In this document: piece after piece, positions 31,012-41,366 of the stretch | How positions within the stretch are numbered: the first letter of the stretch is position 1 | How the letters are laid out: each line of letters opens with the position of its first letter | Virus record (IMG/VR): IMGVR_UViG_3300030060_004062 | Span: 1-54,473 of that record | Length of the DNA: 54,473 nt | Source: a virus | Reading direction: 5' to 3' (one strand) | Translations under genes and position numbers: made by a program | Notes under the pieces: generated by a model | Databases searched by the model: none | What the model was told of the DNA's origin: nothing | The model's input: the letters and a program-made list of their open reading frames with translations, nothing else

Positions 31012-32396
31012 TAAAACCCATCGGTTTCAATACCTGTTAGCAACGCCAAATATCCAGCGTAACTTGTCAACCCTGATGCATTTGCCGTGGCCGCAACATC
31101 AGATGTACTAACCGATGTTGACGCACCGGTGACCGGATTTGCAGAGTTTAGGCCATCACCCGATCCGCTACTGTCGTTGCAATAGACAGACAAGATCAAG
31201 TCGCTCGATTTGTCCCATGTGAAATCAAGCCAGTCGCTTGATATTGATCCTGCTGCCGGGACCGTGACAGCATCAGACCCGTTGAACTGAATTTTTGTCA
31301 AACCTGACGCATCCCAAACATCCCCAGATTCGCTTGCTTGCCCGATAAACGCCTTCGACAGCACCAGCGGTTCAGAAGCATCCCCGCCAAACGTTAACCT
31401 CATCTTTGTTACAGGCCCCGACGGAGCGGTGATAACGGATGCAGGGATACGGACTTTAATTGTTTTGGTGCCCACGTTGCCGAACTTTCCATTTTGTGCA
31501 ACCGAAAAGATACTAGCGGTTTCCTCGACTGGCGGATCAGGATCAGGGGCCGCAGGAGATTCAACAATCGGCGGAATGTGACAATAAACCGAAATATTGC
31601 CTTCATGCGTCCCATCCATGTATGGACGTGAATATCCAATGCAAACGTTGCGTTTCACCACGCCAACATGACATGCAACCCCGTTATTATCGGGAATGTC
31701 TTCCGAAATAACACAAACATTACCCGTCAATTCAGGCTCGCCAACCGACGCGTGGTTTGCGGCCCGCCAGAAGTTCACGAACAGATTGTCCTTGATTTTA
31801 TGCCCGCCGCCACTTCCGCCGAACACTCCATAGCTGTTTATCTGCGGCACAGAGTTGATGGCAATGCAGCGTTCCATGGTTCCGCCGATACAAGTCGCCG
31901 CAAAATTGACTGGCAAACCCTCACCTGCCCCAGACCCGACATACCCAGCTTGGTAATACATTTCCTCAAACTGGACCCCATAAACTACAGGGCTTGAACT
32001 ATCACATTGAATTCCTATAGCATATTTTTCATCAGTAACACCGGCAATGCTGCCGCACTTTCCACCGATCACCGAGCAATTCGCTGCTGCAAGCCACGCC
32101 CCGATATAGCGATTTCCGCTCAAGTCGATATTAACGATCTCTGATCCGTCACCTTCAAGTTTTATGCCGACACGCGCCCCTGTAACTTTGCCGCCCCCAA
32201 TGCTGTCACCGACAATAGAGTTTGAACCTTGAGCGATAACACCGTAATTCCATGCGTTTCCTCCGCCGCCGACGTCAACGGTGTGGCCCGCAAGATCAAG
32301 AAAAGCAGTACCTGTGAAAACAAGACCACCAGCAATGTCTTGAGAAAGCTTGTAGGTTCCAGACCCGTAGGTCCCGGAAGATGAAATCAATGTCAT
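31011..32396 (-). CDS. tail spike with beta-helix fold
   Basis: The 461-residue protein starts MTLISSSGTYGSGTYKLSQDI, a usual start for spike beta-helix domains, with repeated I/V-N-x-G turns (VDIGG, SIVGDS, CSVIGGKCGSI). After a proline-rich linker (PAAPDPDPPVEE) comes a C-terminal sandwich domain. It probably binds or degrades a surface polysaccharide. Confidence 0.75.
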   Translation of the reverse strand: MTLISSSGTYGSGTYKLSQDIAGGLVFTGTAFLDLAGHTVDVGGGGNAWNYGVIAQGSNSIVGDSIGGGKVTGARVGIKLEGDGSEIVNIDLSGNRYIGAWLAAANCSVIGGKCGSIAGVTDEKYAIGIQCDSSSPVVYGVQFEEMYYQAGYVGSGAGEGLPVNFAATCIGGTMERCIAINSVPQINSYGVFGGSGGGHKIKDNLFVNFWRAANHASVGEPELTGNVCVISEDIPDNNGVACHVGVVKRNVCIGYSRPYMDGTHEGNISVYCHIPPIVESPAAPDPDPPVEETASIFSVAQNGKFGNVGTKTIKVRIPASVITAPSGPVTKMRLTFGGDASEPLVLSKAFIGQASESGDVWDASGLTKIQFNGSDAVTVPAAGSISSDWLDFTWDKSSDLILSVYCNDSSGSGDGLNSANPVTGASTSVSTSDVAATANASGLTSYAGYLALLTGIETDGF

Positions 32397-32560
32397 TGCT
32401 GTTTTTCCAATCCATCTTCCGTCGAGTTCAAAACCATACCTGTTTGATAGTCACCTTCAGCAACAGTGAATATCTCGTTAGGTTGTAATTCCCAATCCCG
32501 CTCAATAGCTCTCGCAGATACTGGATTTCCCAATCCGTTACTTGATATTGCCCATTCCAT
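32393..32560 (-). CDS. 55-residue hypothetical protein
   Basis: ATG 32560 follows GGAG. The small protein (MEWAISSNGLGNPVSARAIERDWELQPNE...) lies between fibre and spike genes, overlapping the spike start. A chaperone or adaptor for the spike is possible. Confidence 0.5.
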   Translation of the reverse strand: MEWAISSNGLGNPVSARAIERDWELQPNEIFTVAEGDYQTGMVLNSTEDGLEKQQ

Positions 32561-32561
32561 A

Positions 32562-33809
32562 TTAGAATCTCCAACCACGAACACTGATTGAACCTTGGGC
32601 GTTAACTCCACCTACAAAATAATAGATTTGCTGTGGGGTCAGCAACGGCAACTCATTGCTTGCCACGTCAAATGTAACCGTTCCGGTTTCAACTTTCAGT
32701 CTAGAAACACCGTAAACGTCACTTGAGTCGGGTATCACAGACAAGGCAATATCTTGCTGGCCGCTCGATGAATTCAGAATAAGAGACAAGGAAACTGTAG
32801 TCGCCGTTGTCGGTATGGCGCTTGACAAGCTAACTAGAGTTGGTGTCGTTGCAGTTCCAAATGCGAGAACAGATGCAATAACTTGAAGAACCAAATCCCC
32901 GCGCTGCAAAAACCCCCTGAGGTCACTGCTGCTGTCGTTATACACGGCACCAACATAACCCTTATGAGTGTAACCACTTGGCAAAGTCGGAGACGTGTCA
33001 CTTGTTGACATCAATCCAGCAACCGTAGACCCGTTGGTTATGACCCACAAATGATACCAAGTGCTTGGAGCCTCAGATCCAGAATCCAATCCGTTAACGC
33101 CAGAAACGGTTATATCAACAGTAAGGTTAACATTTTCAACCCTTACTTTCCCACCACTCCCATCATCTAAGACTAAAGCCCCTGCGTCAATATCGACAGT
33201 TGAAACAGTGACCCACTTGTTAATAAGAGACTCATACGGAGCAAGGGTATTTGGCCCAGCAACCTGAGTTGAACCTGAAGATGAAGACCACGGCTGCAAT
33301 AGCCAAGCACCAGAACCACCATCGGCTGATGAATCATACCTAACCTCGACCGGTCCATTAGTCGTGATCTCAGTCGTAATCGCGCTTCCATCGTTGTTTA
33401 ATAGTTTTTTTGTGCCGAGCAATCCGCCTGACGTCTGACCAATGTTCAGAGTCGAATTGGTGGTTGATGCGTTTGCTGGCGTGAACCAGATAGTTGCCCC
33501 ATCCATGTTGGCGTAATCTGAAGGTATTTTTACGCCAGAAGAACCCGATATAGGGGTTACTTCGTATGTATTAGCCGACCCTGAATCTACAAATCCTTGA
33601 GATTTAACCCCATGCAGGAACGCAGATTCAGCCATTTGCAACAGGTTGCTGTCTGATGTGCCATCATCTGTGCTTAGAGACTGACCAGAACGAGAAACAA
33701 GATTCTCGGCTTCACCAAGAAAGTTGTTGATGTTTGTAGCGCCCAAAAAATCAGTAGCGGCCGGATCGTTTCCTGCCGGATCGTTTACAAAGGTTCTGAA
33801 ATTACGCAT
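32562..33809 (-). CDS. tail fibre protein
   Basis: The 415-residue protein starts MRNFRTFVNDPAGNDPAATDF, then has S/T/G-rich beta segments (TPANASTTNSTLNIGQT, GSGAWLLQPW) typical of fibre shafts, and ends GGVNAQGSISVRGWRF. It follows gp48 directly, where fibres lie in Mu-like tails. Confidence 0.8.
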   Translation of the reverse strand: MRNFRTFVNDPAGNDPAATDFLGATNINNFLGEAENLVSRSGQSLSTDDGTSDSNLLQMAESAFLHGVKSQGFVDSGSANTYEVTPISGSSGVKIPSDYANMDGATIWFTPANASTTNSTLNIGQTSGGLLGTKKLLNNDGSAITTEITTNGPVEVRYDSSADGGSGAWLLQPWSSSSGSTQVAGPNTLAPYESLINKWVTVSTVDIDAGALVLDDGSGGKVRVENVNLTVDITVSGVNGLDSGSEAPSTWYHLWVITNGSTVAGLMSTSDTSPTLPSGYTHKGYVGAVYNDSSSDLRGFLQRGDLVLQVIASVLAFGTATTPTLVSLSSAIPTTATTVSLSLILNSSSGQQDIALSVIPDSSDVYGVSRLKVETGTVTFDVASNELPLLTPQQIYYFVGGVNAQGSISVRGWRF

Positions 33810-33815
33810 TTTCTA

Positions 33816-34436
33816 CTAAGACCTTGTTTCAATAATTAGGTATACATTAGCCGGAATTACCTTCTCTAGCAAGCATCGTATTCTATCCTCATCAATACCG
33901 CGAACAAGCTGTTGGGGTAATTTATAGGGCAAAGACTCCCCGCCACGGTCAACTTCAGCAACCAAGATAAATCTTTTTGCAACATCACCTATTAAGTGTT
34001 GAGGCAATCTGTACGGCAAAGAGTAATAAGGCTTGCCCGGATATAGGGTTACGGTTATCCCATCCAGAAAAGCGTTAACAAATGACTGAAGCTCTGACAA
34101 AGTTACAAGTGGTGACTTCTTTATTCTGTCGAGAACAAGCTGGCGACGGGTTTCAATGTCAGTTACAACCCCGAAGCACTCGTCAGGAAGCCCAACAGAC
34201 TTTTCCCATTCATCAATGAGCAAAGTTGTTTGATTGATATCAAACTCTTCCGAAAGCTCCTCAATCAACTGTTCAGTAGTGTTGATCGGGGTTGACATGC
34301 CGTAAACGAGGCCACGAAGATTTGTATCTTCTTTGTATTTGGATTCCCAAGCGATACCATCAGGCATATGGGATGCTAATTCGTTAGCCGTGCCCTCTCT
34401 GTTCGGAGCCTTGAATATCTGCTTTGTTATGGTCAT
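33816..34436 (-). CDS. baseplate protein, Mu gp48-like (DUF2313)
   Basis: The 206-residue protein matches the YmfQ/DUF2313 family: ATANELASHMPDG, NLRGLVYGMSTPINTTEQLIEELSEEFD and a C-terminal LLIDEWEKSVGLPDECFG. It links the baseplate J protein to fibres. It overlaps the J gene by 1 nt. Confidence 0.85.
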   Translation of the reverse strand: MTITKQIFKAPNREGTANELASHMPDGIAWESKYKEDTNLRGLVYGMSTPINTTEQLIEELSEEFDINQTTLLIDEWEKSVGLPDECFGVVTDIETRRQLVLDRIKKSPLVTLSELQSFVNAFLDGITVTLYPGKPYYSLPYRLPQHLIGDVAKRFILVAEVDRGGESLPYKLPQQLVRGIDEDRIRCLLEKVIPANVYLIIETRS

Positions 34437-35785
34437 TAGAATGACACCGTTCCTAAGACTGCAATTTCACCTGAAGATATTGAGATTGTCCCTGATGGAG
34501 CAGAAAGCGAGAACGAGTCAATTTCTGTTCCGGTTGTCGTATCTACCGTGTTATTGATTGCCCCAAGATAATCCGCCTCAGTAACGTCATCTTCAAAATC
34601 TACGCTATCATCAAAGAACGCCTGAAGCTGGTTTTCAATTGCAGTTCTCATTGTGGGAGTGTCAGGTGTGATGGATGTGAAAGTAAAATCAACCTCCACT
34701 GGCGTTGGGGCAAATACGAAAACATCAGCCTCAGAAGTGTTTGCTGGCATTGCCCCGTTATCAATAATGGCCTGCTTTGTGTTTGCCAAAACTGTAGCAG
34801 TAGGGATTATGTTTGCATCACCGTCACGCAGAACGTAAACAAAGACCTGACCGGGGGCTGGAGCAGATCCCGGAGATGGCGCAGGGTCCGCAACTGACAA
34901 GGTTGGCGTAACAACAAACGCCCTAGTGTTACCAGCAACGCCAAGAGCGGCAAGCTTTACCTGATCGGCTGTAAATACACCTTCAATAATAGATCGTGAA
35001 AGCAATATCCTAGCGCGATACTCATCATCCGTCTCAATATCAGACCCGCCTGATATTCCGTCAAACTGTGCGGTTCCAGTGCCATCTGCCCCTGTAATGG
35101 CGGAAGATAGGTTTAGAACAGAACCGGCATCCAGATTAGTGCTAGAACCGGTCGTGGTGCATGAAACATTTGCATTGGCATAAGTGGAAGTATAGGAGAT
35201 GGTTCCAGTTGCTGGTGTCGCCGGAGATCCTGAAATCTGAAATGTAAACTGATCGCGCGCGGTAACGGTTATCGAAAATGTTCCATTATATTCCGCCTGA
35301 TCTGCGCCTGATATAGTCACTTCAAGGTTACTTGCTAGGGAGTGGTCAGCCGCCATCGTTGCGGTTGCAGTTGTCCCAGATCGCGTAATAGAACTAATAG
35401 CCTGACTAACATTCTGAATAACCGCTACTGCGGATGTTTCATATTCAAGTCCGTTAGAACCGTTGAATATAGTCAGAGCAGGAATTACCGTTCCGTTAGT
35501 TCCGGGTATAGAAAGATTACCCTCAGCCGATGATGCGGGGTTTCTTGTTAGGTCTTCGTAATCACCCCATCGCTCAAGGTAAACACCACCGGCAAATTGA
35601 GGAAACAACTGGAACGAAAGATCACGAATTTTTAGCTGGTTTGAATACGCCAAGGCAGAAGCCGAATCAATCATCGGCCTTGCAAATGATCCGAAAACAG
35701 TAGGATCAACTTCTGGAATACGACGCCTTAGCTCGGCACGACCTTGACCAGATAGCGTTGCATATGTTTCAAAGTTCAGAGCCAC
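34436..35785 (-). CDS. baseplate J-like protein (Mu gp47)
   Basis: The 449-residue protein is the baseplate wedge J/gp47: RRRIPEVDPTVFG at the N-terminus, the YLERWGDYEDLTRNPASSAEGN box and DEYRARILLSRS near residue 260. An inserted beta domain (TMAADHSLASNLEVTISGADQAEYNG...) near residues 140-200 also occurs in the tail terminator of this phage. It forms the inner baseplate wedge. Confidence 0.88.
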   Translation of the reverse strand: MALNFETYATLSGQGRAELRRRIPEVDPTVFGSFARPMIDSASALAYSNQLKIRDLSFQLFPQFAGGVYLERWGDYEDLTRNPASSAEGNLSIPGTNGTVIPALTIFNGSNGLEYETSAVAVIQNVSQAISSITRSGTTATATMAADHSLASNLEVTISGADQAEYNGTFSITVTARDQFTFQISGSPATPATGTISYTSTYANANVSCTTTGSSTNLDAGSVLNLSSAITGADGTGTAQFDGISGGSDIETDDEYRARILLSRSIIEGVFTADQVKLAALGVAGNTRAFVVTPTLSVADPAPSPGSAPAPGQVFVYVLRDGDANIIPTATVLANTKQAIIDNGAMPANTSEADVFVFAPTPVEVDFTFTSITPDTPTMRTAIENQLQAFFDDSVDFEDDVTEADYLGAINNTVDTTTGTEIDSFSLSAPSGTISISSGEIAVLGTVSF

Positions 35786-36224
35786 GAGTATTATCCCAAA
35801 GAATTGAATAAGATTTTGTTTCGCCGGTAACGGTTGTTATTTCAATGTTAAAACTTACACCTTTTGCGGTTACATTGGCAACACTTGCACTAACTGACTT
35901 TGCTATTCCATCTTCTACCATCCAAGCCAAGCAGTTATTTGCAGCAACTTCAATTTGATTGATTATGTCTCTTGTTATCCTTGATTGCTCATATAGCCAC
36001 AATATTGATCCAAGGCCACGCCCCACATCAGCAGTAAGAATATTACCAACCCAACCGCGACGACTAAACGCAGTTGCTACGTTTGATGCGGGCGCACGGT
36101 CATCGGTGAACAAAGAAACAATAATTGCTGTCTCAAACCCATCAACAGATTCGAAGTTTTGATCAAAGACAGAAAGATCGTAAATTCCGTCTGCATTTTT
36201 TTTAAGTCTAAGGTCTTGCTTCAT
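35769..36224 (-). CDS. baseplate protein, Mu gp46-like
   Basis: The 151-residue protein begins MKQDLRLKKNADGIYDLSV and has FETAIIVSLFTDDRAPASNVA and WVGNILTADVGRGLGSILW, typical of the gp46/W-like wedge subunit. It overlaps J and spike genes. Confidence 0.8.
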   Translation of the reverse strand: MKQDLRLKKNADGIYDLSVFDQNFESVDGFETAIIVSLFTDDRAPASNVATAFSRRGWVGNILTADVGRGLGSILWLYEQSRITRDIINQIEVAANNCLAWMVEDGIAKSVSASVANVTAKGVSFNIEITTVTGETKSYSILWDNTRGSEL

Positions 36225-36841
36225 ACTGGAGGTCCCGTATTAGATGCACCTGACTGAACCCCGCTATGAACGTGAGTTTTGAGACTTTTACCATCAGCCG
36301 ACACATCTCCACCAGTCACCACTAGGCCCGCCGCAGTAAAGTCAAAGGTAGTTCCGCCAACATCGAAAGAAACTGAGTTTGACGCGGTTACAGAAACATC
36401 ACCGCCAGAAATAACGGTAACATCTCCACCAGCGGTTAGAGAGGCACTCCCACTTACAATCACCTGAGTGTTTGCAACTGAATTAACCAAAACATCGCCG
36501 TTCTCTTTGAAGTAAACGTATGAACCAGTTACATAGTTTCCAACCGCAACCTCACCCTCGGAAAGGTTCTTTAAGGTTCTGTTTTTGGGATCGTCTGCAA
36601 TCCCTATTGCGTTAGACTCAAGTCCATTTTGCGCAAACAGCATTGCTATTGAACCAGCAGGAGGGTTATGCATCACACCATACGGTGTAAAAAGCGTTCC
36701 CTTCTGTGGGTTTGTGTCACTTTTACCCTCATATGAAAACCAACCATCACGCAGGTTTACGCTATCGTCTGAACCGATAACCTTAGCCATCTTGAAGATT
36801 GATTTAAGTCTCTGCAATATGTTGTAAGGGATACTACTCAA
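36221..36841 (-). CDS. central spike, Mu gp45-like
   Basis: The 206-residue protein matches Mu gp45: N-terminal OB-like part (GWFSYEGKSDTNPQ), then VDVISGGDVSVTASNSVSF repeats that form the triple beta-helix, and a late HVHSG that could be the HxH iron-binding tip used for membrane piercing. Confidence 0.85.
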   Translation of the reverse strand: MSSIPYNILQRLKSIFKMAKVIGSDDSVNLRDGWFSYEGKSDTNPQKGTLFTPYGVMHNPPAGSIAMLFAQNGLESNAIGIADDPKNRTLKNLSEGEVAVGNYVTGSYVYFKENGDVLVNSVANTQVIVSGSASLTAGGDVTVISGGDVSVTASNSVSFDVGGTTFDFTAAGLVVTGGDVSADGKSLKTHVHSGVQSGASNTGPPV

Positions 36842-37986
36842 CGCTGGAACCTTACGCTTGTATCTGGGGTTTGGCGCTGCAAATTATTACCTTGACGCGC
36901 CCGTCTCGTGTCAGTCTCGTTATCAATTCGTACATTATACGCTTCTGGCGGCGCCATTGAAATAATACAATTCGTTCCGCCAAGAATATCAACAGAATAT
37001 TCTACAGATCGAATAAGCATAATCCCCCGGATACCCGCAAAATCATCCTTCACAGAGACTAGTTGCCCAAAATCCCATAGCTCGCCATTTTTCTGAGAAA
37101 CGCCAACAACAGTCACTTTATAGTCGGTGCTTCTAGCCTTCCTTACATTGGCCTCTTCAACCGCACGATTGCCACTTTCTGAATTGCCCATAGACTCCTC
37201 GGACTGCAAGTTCAGGAATCTGCTTTCCCGTATTGCTGAATCGGTAGCTTCACCACCCCGACTTGTCGAATCATCTTCGTAGTCACTCAAGAACCCAAAG
37301 TTGTCTTGAGACGAAACCTTGTAAGTCCTGAATCTGTTCTGATGATCGAATGAGACAGAATAATTTTTTACATTGTTGTTAGTGTTGTTAATCTCATGGG
37401 TGATAGAAGATGAAGCCCTAACCAATCCCGGACGGTAAACCAAAAGTCTACCATCGCCACTTGCCACTAGGTATACTTGTTTCTTGCGGGCAAAAGATGT
37501 CAGATAATCAATGCAAGATTTACCCGCATCAGCCGAAACACCCACATCGGCCTCAAAAGAAAACTCATCACCGGAATCCTCAAACAGAACCGGCGATCCG
37601 ATAGAGTTTACAACCTCAATATCCGCACCAAGATCGGCAATAACTTTTTCACACATCCCAACCATTGAAACGGGAGTCGGAATATTCTTTGCCGCGTCTG
37701 GAACAGATGAATCAATCAAATCGCAAGTGTTGTCACGCCCCGAAACCTCAACGGTGTGCGTGTCGTCATCCATTCGACCAATTACACGCTCCGCAAATCC
37801 GGTAATCTTTGGCTTTCCATTAACAACAACCTGAACCTTATCCCCTGCTTTTACAGGATACCGCGCCGGGGTTGTGTTTGATGAAGTGAACCGAAACGCG
37901 CCTGAATTGGCGTCAATTGATCTTTGAACGCTTGCTGTCTCCCAAAGCTCAAATTTCTTGCCGTTTACACGAATTTCAAAACTCAC
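36838..37986 (-). CDS. baseplate hub, Mu gp44 (P)-like
   Basis: The 382-residue hub starts MSFEIRVNGKKFELWETASVQR and contains VEVSGRDNTCDLIDSSV, CIDYLTSFARKKQVYLV and a final VSMAPPEAYN. It caps the tail tube and holds the spike. Confidence 0.85.
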   Translation of the reverse strand: MSFEIRVNGKKFELWETASVQRSIDANSGAFRFTSSNTTPARYPVKAGDKVQVVVNGKPKITGFAERVIGRMDDDTHTVEVSGRDNTCDLIDSSVPDAAKNIPTPVSMVGMCEKVIADLGADIEVVNSIGSPVLFEDSGDEFSFEADVGVSADAGKSCIDYLTSFARKKQVYLVASGDGRLLVYRPGLVRASSSITHEINNTNNNVKNYSVSFDHQNRFRTYKVSSQDNFGFLSDYEDDSTSRGGEATDSAIRESRFLNLQSEESMGNSESGNRAVEEANVRKARSTDYKVTVVGVSQKNGELWDFGQLVSVKDDFAGIRGIMLIRSVEYSVDILGGTNCIISMAPPEAYNVRIDNETDTRRARQGNNLQRQTPDTSVRFQR

Positions 37987-39383
37987 GTTCTAAACACCGT
38001 AGTTTGACCCTCAATCATCGTCGCTGCGTCATCGGGGTTTAAGTCACGCAGCTCTAGCCCGCGATTTGCCAATGCAACATCATCGGTAAATTCCTCGGCG
38101 TTCAGCTTGTATGCAAGAACAAAGGAAGAAACCGGAGCACCCAGATTGATTGTTGTGGTATCAAATGTTTGCTGTCTTTTCTGATCCAGAACAGCCAAAG
38201 AAGCAAGCCTTACATCTTCAACAGCAGTTCTTACGTTAGAATCAGACTGTATAAGTTCAGAATCCTGCGTATCGACACGCATTAACTGTTCATGTGCGTT
38301 TTCAAGTTCCTGCCTGACTGTATTCACATCATCAATGGTTCTGTACTCATTAGCCGCCGCAACCTCATAAGCCGCTATAAGTGCGTTTATACGTGTTGTA
38401 TATACAATGCTCTCGCGATTTGCGTTACGCTCAATCCTTCCTTGAGTTGTCGCAGGCCACAAAGGGACACTAGCGCCAGAAGCATCAGAAACATAATCCC
38501 CACGAATGTCTGACAATCTCAGCGCCAACCCAGCGCCAAAGTTCGTCAAGGATATCAAGTCACCAAAAGCTGAGCTTAGTGGACTTTGAAACGTATTGAG
38601 AAGGTCAAGCCCCTGATTAAGGCTAAACGTTCCTGTAGCTGCGCTTTCAGATGCAACCCTACTAAGTCCCAAGCTGATGTTCTGCCAGAAACCGGGATTG
38701 TTAACATCTGAAGCCCCGACGAATGTTGCGGCCAAATCACCGCCACTTCTAATCAAAGACGAGGCGTTCAACTGCGTGTTCTGGATAATTCGCCCAACCT
38801 TGCTCAGTGTTTCAACCGGTAGGGTGTTCTTTATTTCTTCGTATGAATCTGCAATTGCTTGCTGAAAATCGTACTCAGCAACCGACGCATTAGCCGCCGT
38901 GTCAGGGTTTATCCAATCACTTGCCAATGTGTTTTCGGTCTGCAACCTAGCTTCATCACCAAGCTGATACACTTCCTCAACATCAACAGGCGATTGAGCC
39001 GGACCCGCAGCAGGGCGACCTGCGGCAAACTCAAGGTTGAACGCTATTTCACCAACAGACTGTTGGCTTGCATCAATGGAATACGGAAGCGCATAAACGT
39101 TTTGCGTTCCAAAAACCGGAAGCGTAAGGCTACCAGCCCCAGACTCATTCAGGGCTTGTCTTAGGGCATCTGACCTAGCCTTGAAGTCCGATCCAGTTAC
39201 AAACGCCCTGACAGTGAATTTAGGCGGCAGTTGCCCCAAGTCCTCAACAAATCGCTCGCTTGAGTTTACGTACTCATGCAATACGATCTTTCGACCCTCT
39301 TCAGGTAGGATTTCACTCCTTACGAGGAACGGTATTCCCTTGAATGATGCCGGTAAAAGCTGTCTTGTTAGATTATCTGTCAT
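37983..39383 (-). CDS. DNA circularisation protein, Mu N (gp43)-like
   Basis: The 466-residue protein begins MTDNLTRQLLPASFKGIPFLV and has VLHEYVNSSERFVEDLGQLPPKFTV, the Mu gpN N-terminal domain (DNA_circ_N). It sits between tape measure and hub, where it acts as a baseplate/tail component. Confidence 0.85.
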   Translation of the reverse strand: MTDNLTRQLLPASFKGIPFLVRSEILPEEGRKIVLHEYVNSSERFVEDLGQLPPKFTVRAFVTGSDFKARSDALRQALNESGAGSLTLPVFGTQNVYALPYSIDASQQSVGEIAFNLEFAAGRPAAGPAQSPVDVEEVYQLGDEARLQTENTLASDWINPDTAANASVAEYDFQQAIADSYEEIKNTLPVETLSKVGRIIQNTQLNASSLIRSGGDLAATFVGASDVNNPGFWQNISLGLSRVASESAATGTFSLNQGLDLLNTFQSPLSSAFGDLISLTNFGAGLALRLSDIRGDYVSDASGASVPLWPATTQGRIERNANRESIVYTTRINALIAAYEVAAANEYRTIDDVNTVRQELENAHEQLMRVDTQDSELIQSDSNVRTAVEDVRLASLAVLDQKRQQTFDTTTINLGAPVSSFVLAYKLNAEEFTDDVALANRGLELRDLNPDDAATMIEGQTTVFRT

Positions 39384-39390
39384 TCAACCA

Positions 39391-41184
39391 TCAATCAAAA
39401 GGATTCCACCAGCTATCTCCTTGACTTCCTGTGTTCAGGCCAATCTCAGAGGATGTAACTTTTGAGCCGGGAGCAGCAGCGACTTCAATTCGCCCCGACA
39501 TATTCATGTTGTTGTTAACTCTTGCGGCCTTTTGATCTGCGACACTTTTTGTCGCCTCGTCATCACCAAATCCAAAAAAGCTTTTCGCATCTGAAATGCC
39601 GCCAGAAAAAGTTTCTTTTATGCTTCCAAGATTAGAAGACACGCTTTCCAAAGCCTGCATCGCCCCGCCATTTACTAACGAATCCACTCCCTCAACCAGC
39701 ATTTTTACGTATTGCACTGCAGCCTTTAATGGAACAAGCATAATCTTTATTGCTGTTCCAATTTTATCTAGAGCCCACGCAAACCCGTCAAACGAATCTC
39801 CACCGTTTTCTACTACACCGAAAAGATCAAGGATTGGCGATATGGCCTTTCCGGCTTCGCTTGCTATTTCTTTGACCATTTGAATAACGGGATGACCTGT
39901 GTTCCACCAATAGACAAAACCCGCAGCAAGACCCGCAACGGCAGCGGCGATCAACCCAAACGGAGAAAGAAGGACAGACAGAGACATTGCCAAGGCACCA
40001 AGCCCCATAGCAAGAATAGGGATTATGGCGACAAGAGAAGCTATTGCCGCTCCGAACTTAATTAGGGCAGGATTGTTATTGATAAATTCTTTCATGACCT
40101 TTCCAGCCGCCACAAAGAATTTTGCCAAAACCACAACTACAGGCTTTATGACATCCCCAATTGCCTCAAATGTATTTACCGCAACGGCCCTCAAAATACT
40201 AAATACGGTGCTTGATCGACCAGCCCTATTTTCAAGCTCCCTCATCATAGAGTTTAGAGCACGATCACTAGCCGCCTGTTTCATTGTTTCTTCTAAAGTG
40301 TCAATTCGGTTGATGGCTTTTTCAATAAATCTAGCCGCTTCAGGCCCGAAAACTTTTTGGAGAACAGCACCCCTCTTCGATACGTCAATCTTTGCAAACT
40401 TTTCTAGTTGCTCTGTCAGAGCGCCAACCGGATCAGCCATAAGCTCCTTGATAAGCTTTGGGCTTCTCTTGAACTTGTTGAACATCATGTTTAGTCCAGA
40501 TGCAGCAAGTTCACTAGTTGTCTCTACTTGGTTCGCGAATGCAGCAAGACCAGAAACAACCTCTGGCGGAAACCGCATTGTCCCCATGGTGCCGCTTGTT
40601 CTCTCAATGATGTTGATCATGTCTGGGCCGTTGGCGGCAAAGCTATCCGCCAAGAAGTTAACCTGATCCATCAAGTCGCTGATGGCTGTTTGACTTAATC
40701 CAAGCTTTGCCCTAATAGAACCTAGCGCCCTACCCGCCTCGGAGTCAGCCATGTCGAAAGCTACAGCAGTACGCGCACCAAGCTTAACAAAATCATCAAG
40801 CTCCTCAAGAGGTATGCCCATCTTCAGACCCTCAAAGGCTTGCTGCAATAGACCTACTTTGTCTTTGCCAAGCTCTTCTGATAGAGCCTCCATAGACGAT
40901 TCCATTGCATTGAGCTGAGAATCAGTTAGATCACCTACGCGCACAAGGTCTGCAAGAGCATCTTCGACCGCAACCGACTGCTTAACGAACTTAGTAAGCG
41001 CAGCGCCCACAGCAGCGCCACCAACAGCACCGGCAAGATTCTGCATTTTATCGCCGGTTCTCTGTAGCCTCTCACCCATGGAAATAACCCCACGAGTGGC
41101 TTTTTTTACCTTGCGTTCAAATGCGTTAAGAGGCCCGGAAAACCTGTCAACTACCTGATAAATATACTCAATTGAGTTGCTCAT
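39391..41184 (-). CDS. tape measure protein
   Basis: The 597-residue protein has a long helical N-terminal part and hydrophobic stretches (about residues 350-420, AIASLVAIIPILAMGLGAL...). It follows the frameshifted chaperone pair. Its length suggests a tail around 90 nm, as an estimate from the usual 1.5 angstrom per residue. Confidence 0.85.
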   Translation of the reverse strand: MSNSIEYIYQVVDRFSGPLNAFERKVKKATRGVISMGERLQRTGDKMQNLAGAVGGAAVGAALTKFVKQSVAVEDALADLVRVGDLTDSQLNAMESSMEALSEELGKDKVGLLQQAFEGLKMGIPLEELDDFVKLGARTAVAFDMADSEAGRALGSIRAKLGLSQTAISDLMDQVNFLADSFAANGPDMINIIERTSGTMGTMRFPPEVVSGLAAFANQVETTSELAASGLNMMFNKFKRSPKLIKELMADPVGALTEQLEKFAKIDVSKRGAVLQKVFGPEAARFIEKAINRIDTLEETMKQAASDRALNSMMRELENRAGRSSTVFSILRAVAVNTFEAIGDVIKPVVVVLAKFFVAAGKVMKEFINNNPALIKFGAAIASLVAIIPILAMGLGALAMSLSVLLSPFGLIAAAVAGLAAGFVYWWNTGHPVIQMVKEIASEAGKAISPILDLFGVVENGGDSFDGFAWALDKIGTAIKIMLVPLKAAVQYVKMLVEGVDSLVNGGAMQALESVSSNLGSIKETFSGGISDAKSFFGFGDDEATKSVADQKAARVNNNMNMSGRIEVAAAPGSKVTSSEIGLNTGSQGDSWWNPFD

Positions 41185-41366
41185 TATTTCTTTTTCATCC
41201 GGGCTTCTTGATCACGTATTATTTTTGTCTGCCTATCTCTTATTACTTCAATTTGATAGACAGACATATAGTCAACTTCAGAGTAACTTAAAGCGCCTTC
41301 CGCTCTGTAGACTGTGTCATAGACGTATTCGATCCACTTTCGTCTAGAAAATCCAATCCGATAGTA
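41184..41366 (-). CDS. tail chaperone frameshift extension (gp41'-like)
   Basis: This frame has no good start and is entered by -1 frameshifting. In the zero frame GCA AAT TTT, the slippery heptamer A AAT TTT (41366-41372) allows a slip, giving a fusion of 158 plus 60 residues that ends EARMKKK. The extension ends where the tape measure starts, as in Mu and most siphoviruses/myoviruses. Confidence 0.75.
   Translation of the reverse strand, partial: YYRIGFSRRKWIEYVYDTVYRAEGALSYSEVDYMSVYQIEVIRDRQTKIIRDQEARMKKK

Noticed and set aside
40025-40666. 213-codon plus-strand ORF
   Set aside because: It is antisense to the tape measure gene; the open frame follows from codon composition.
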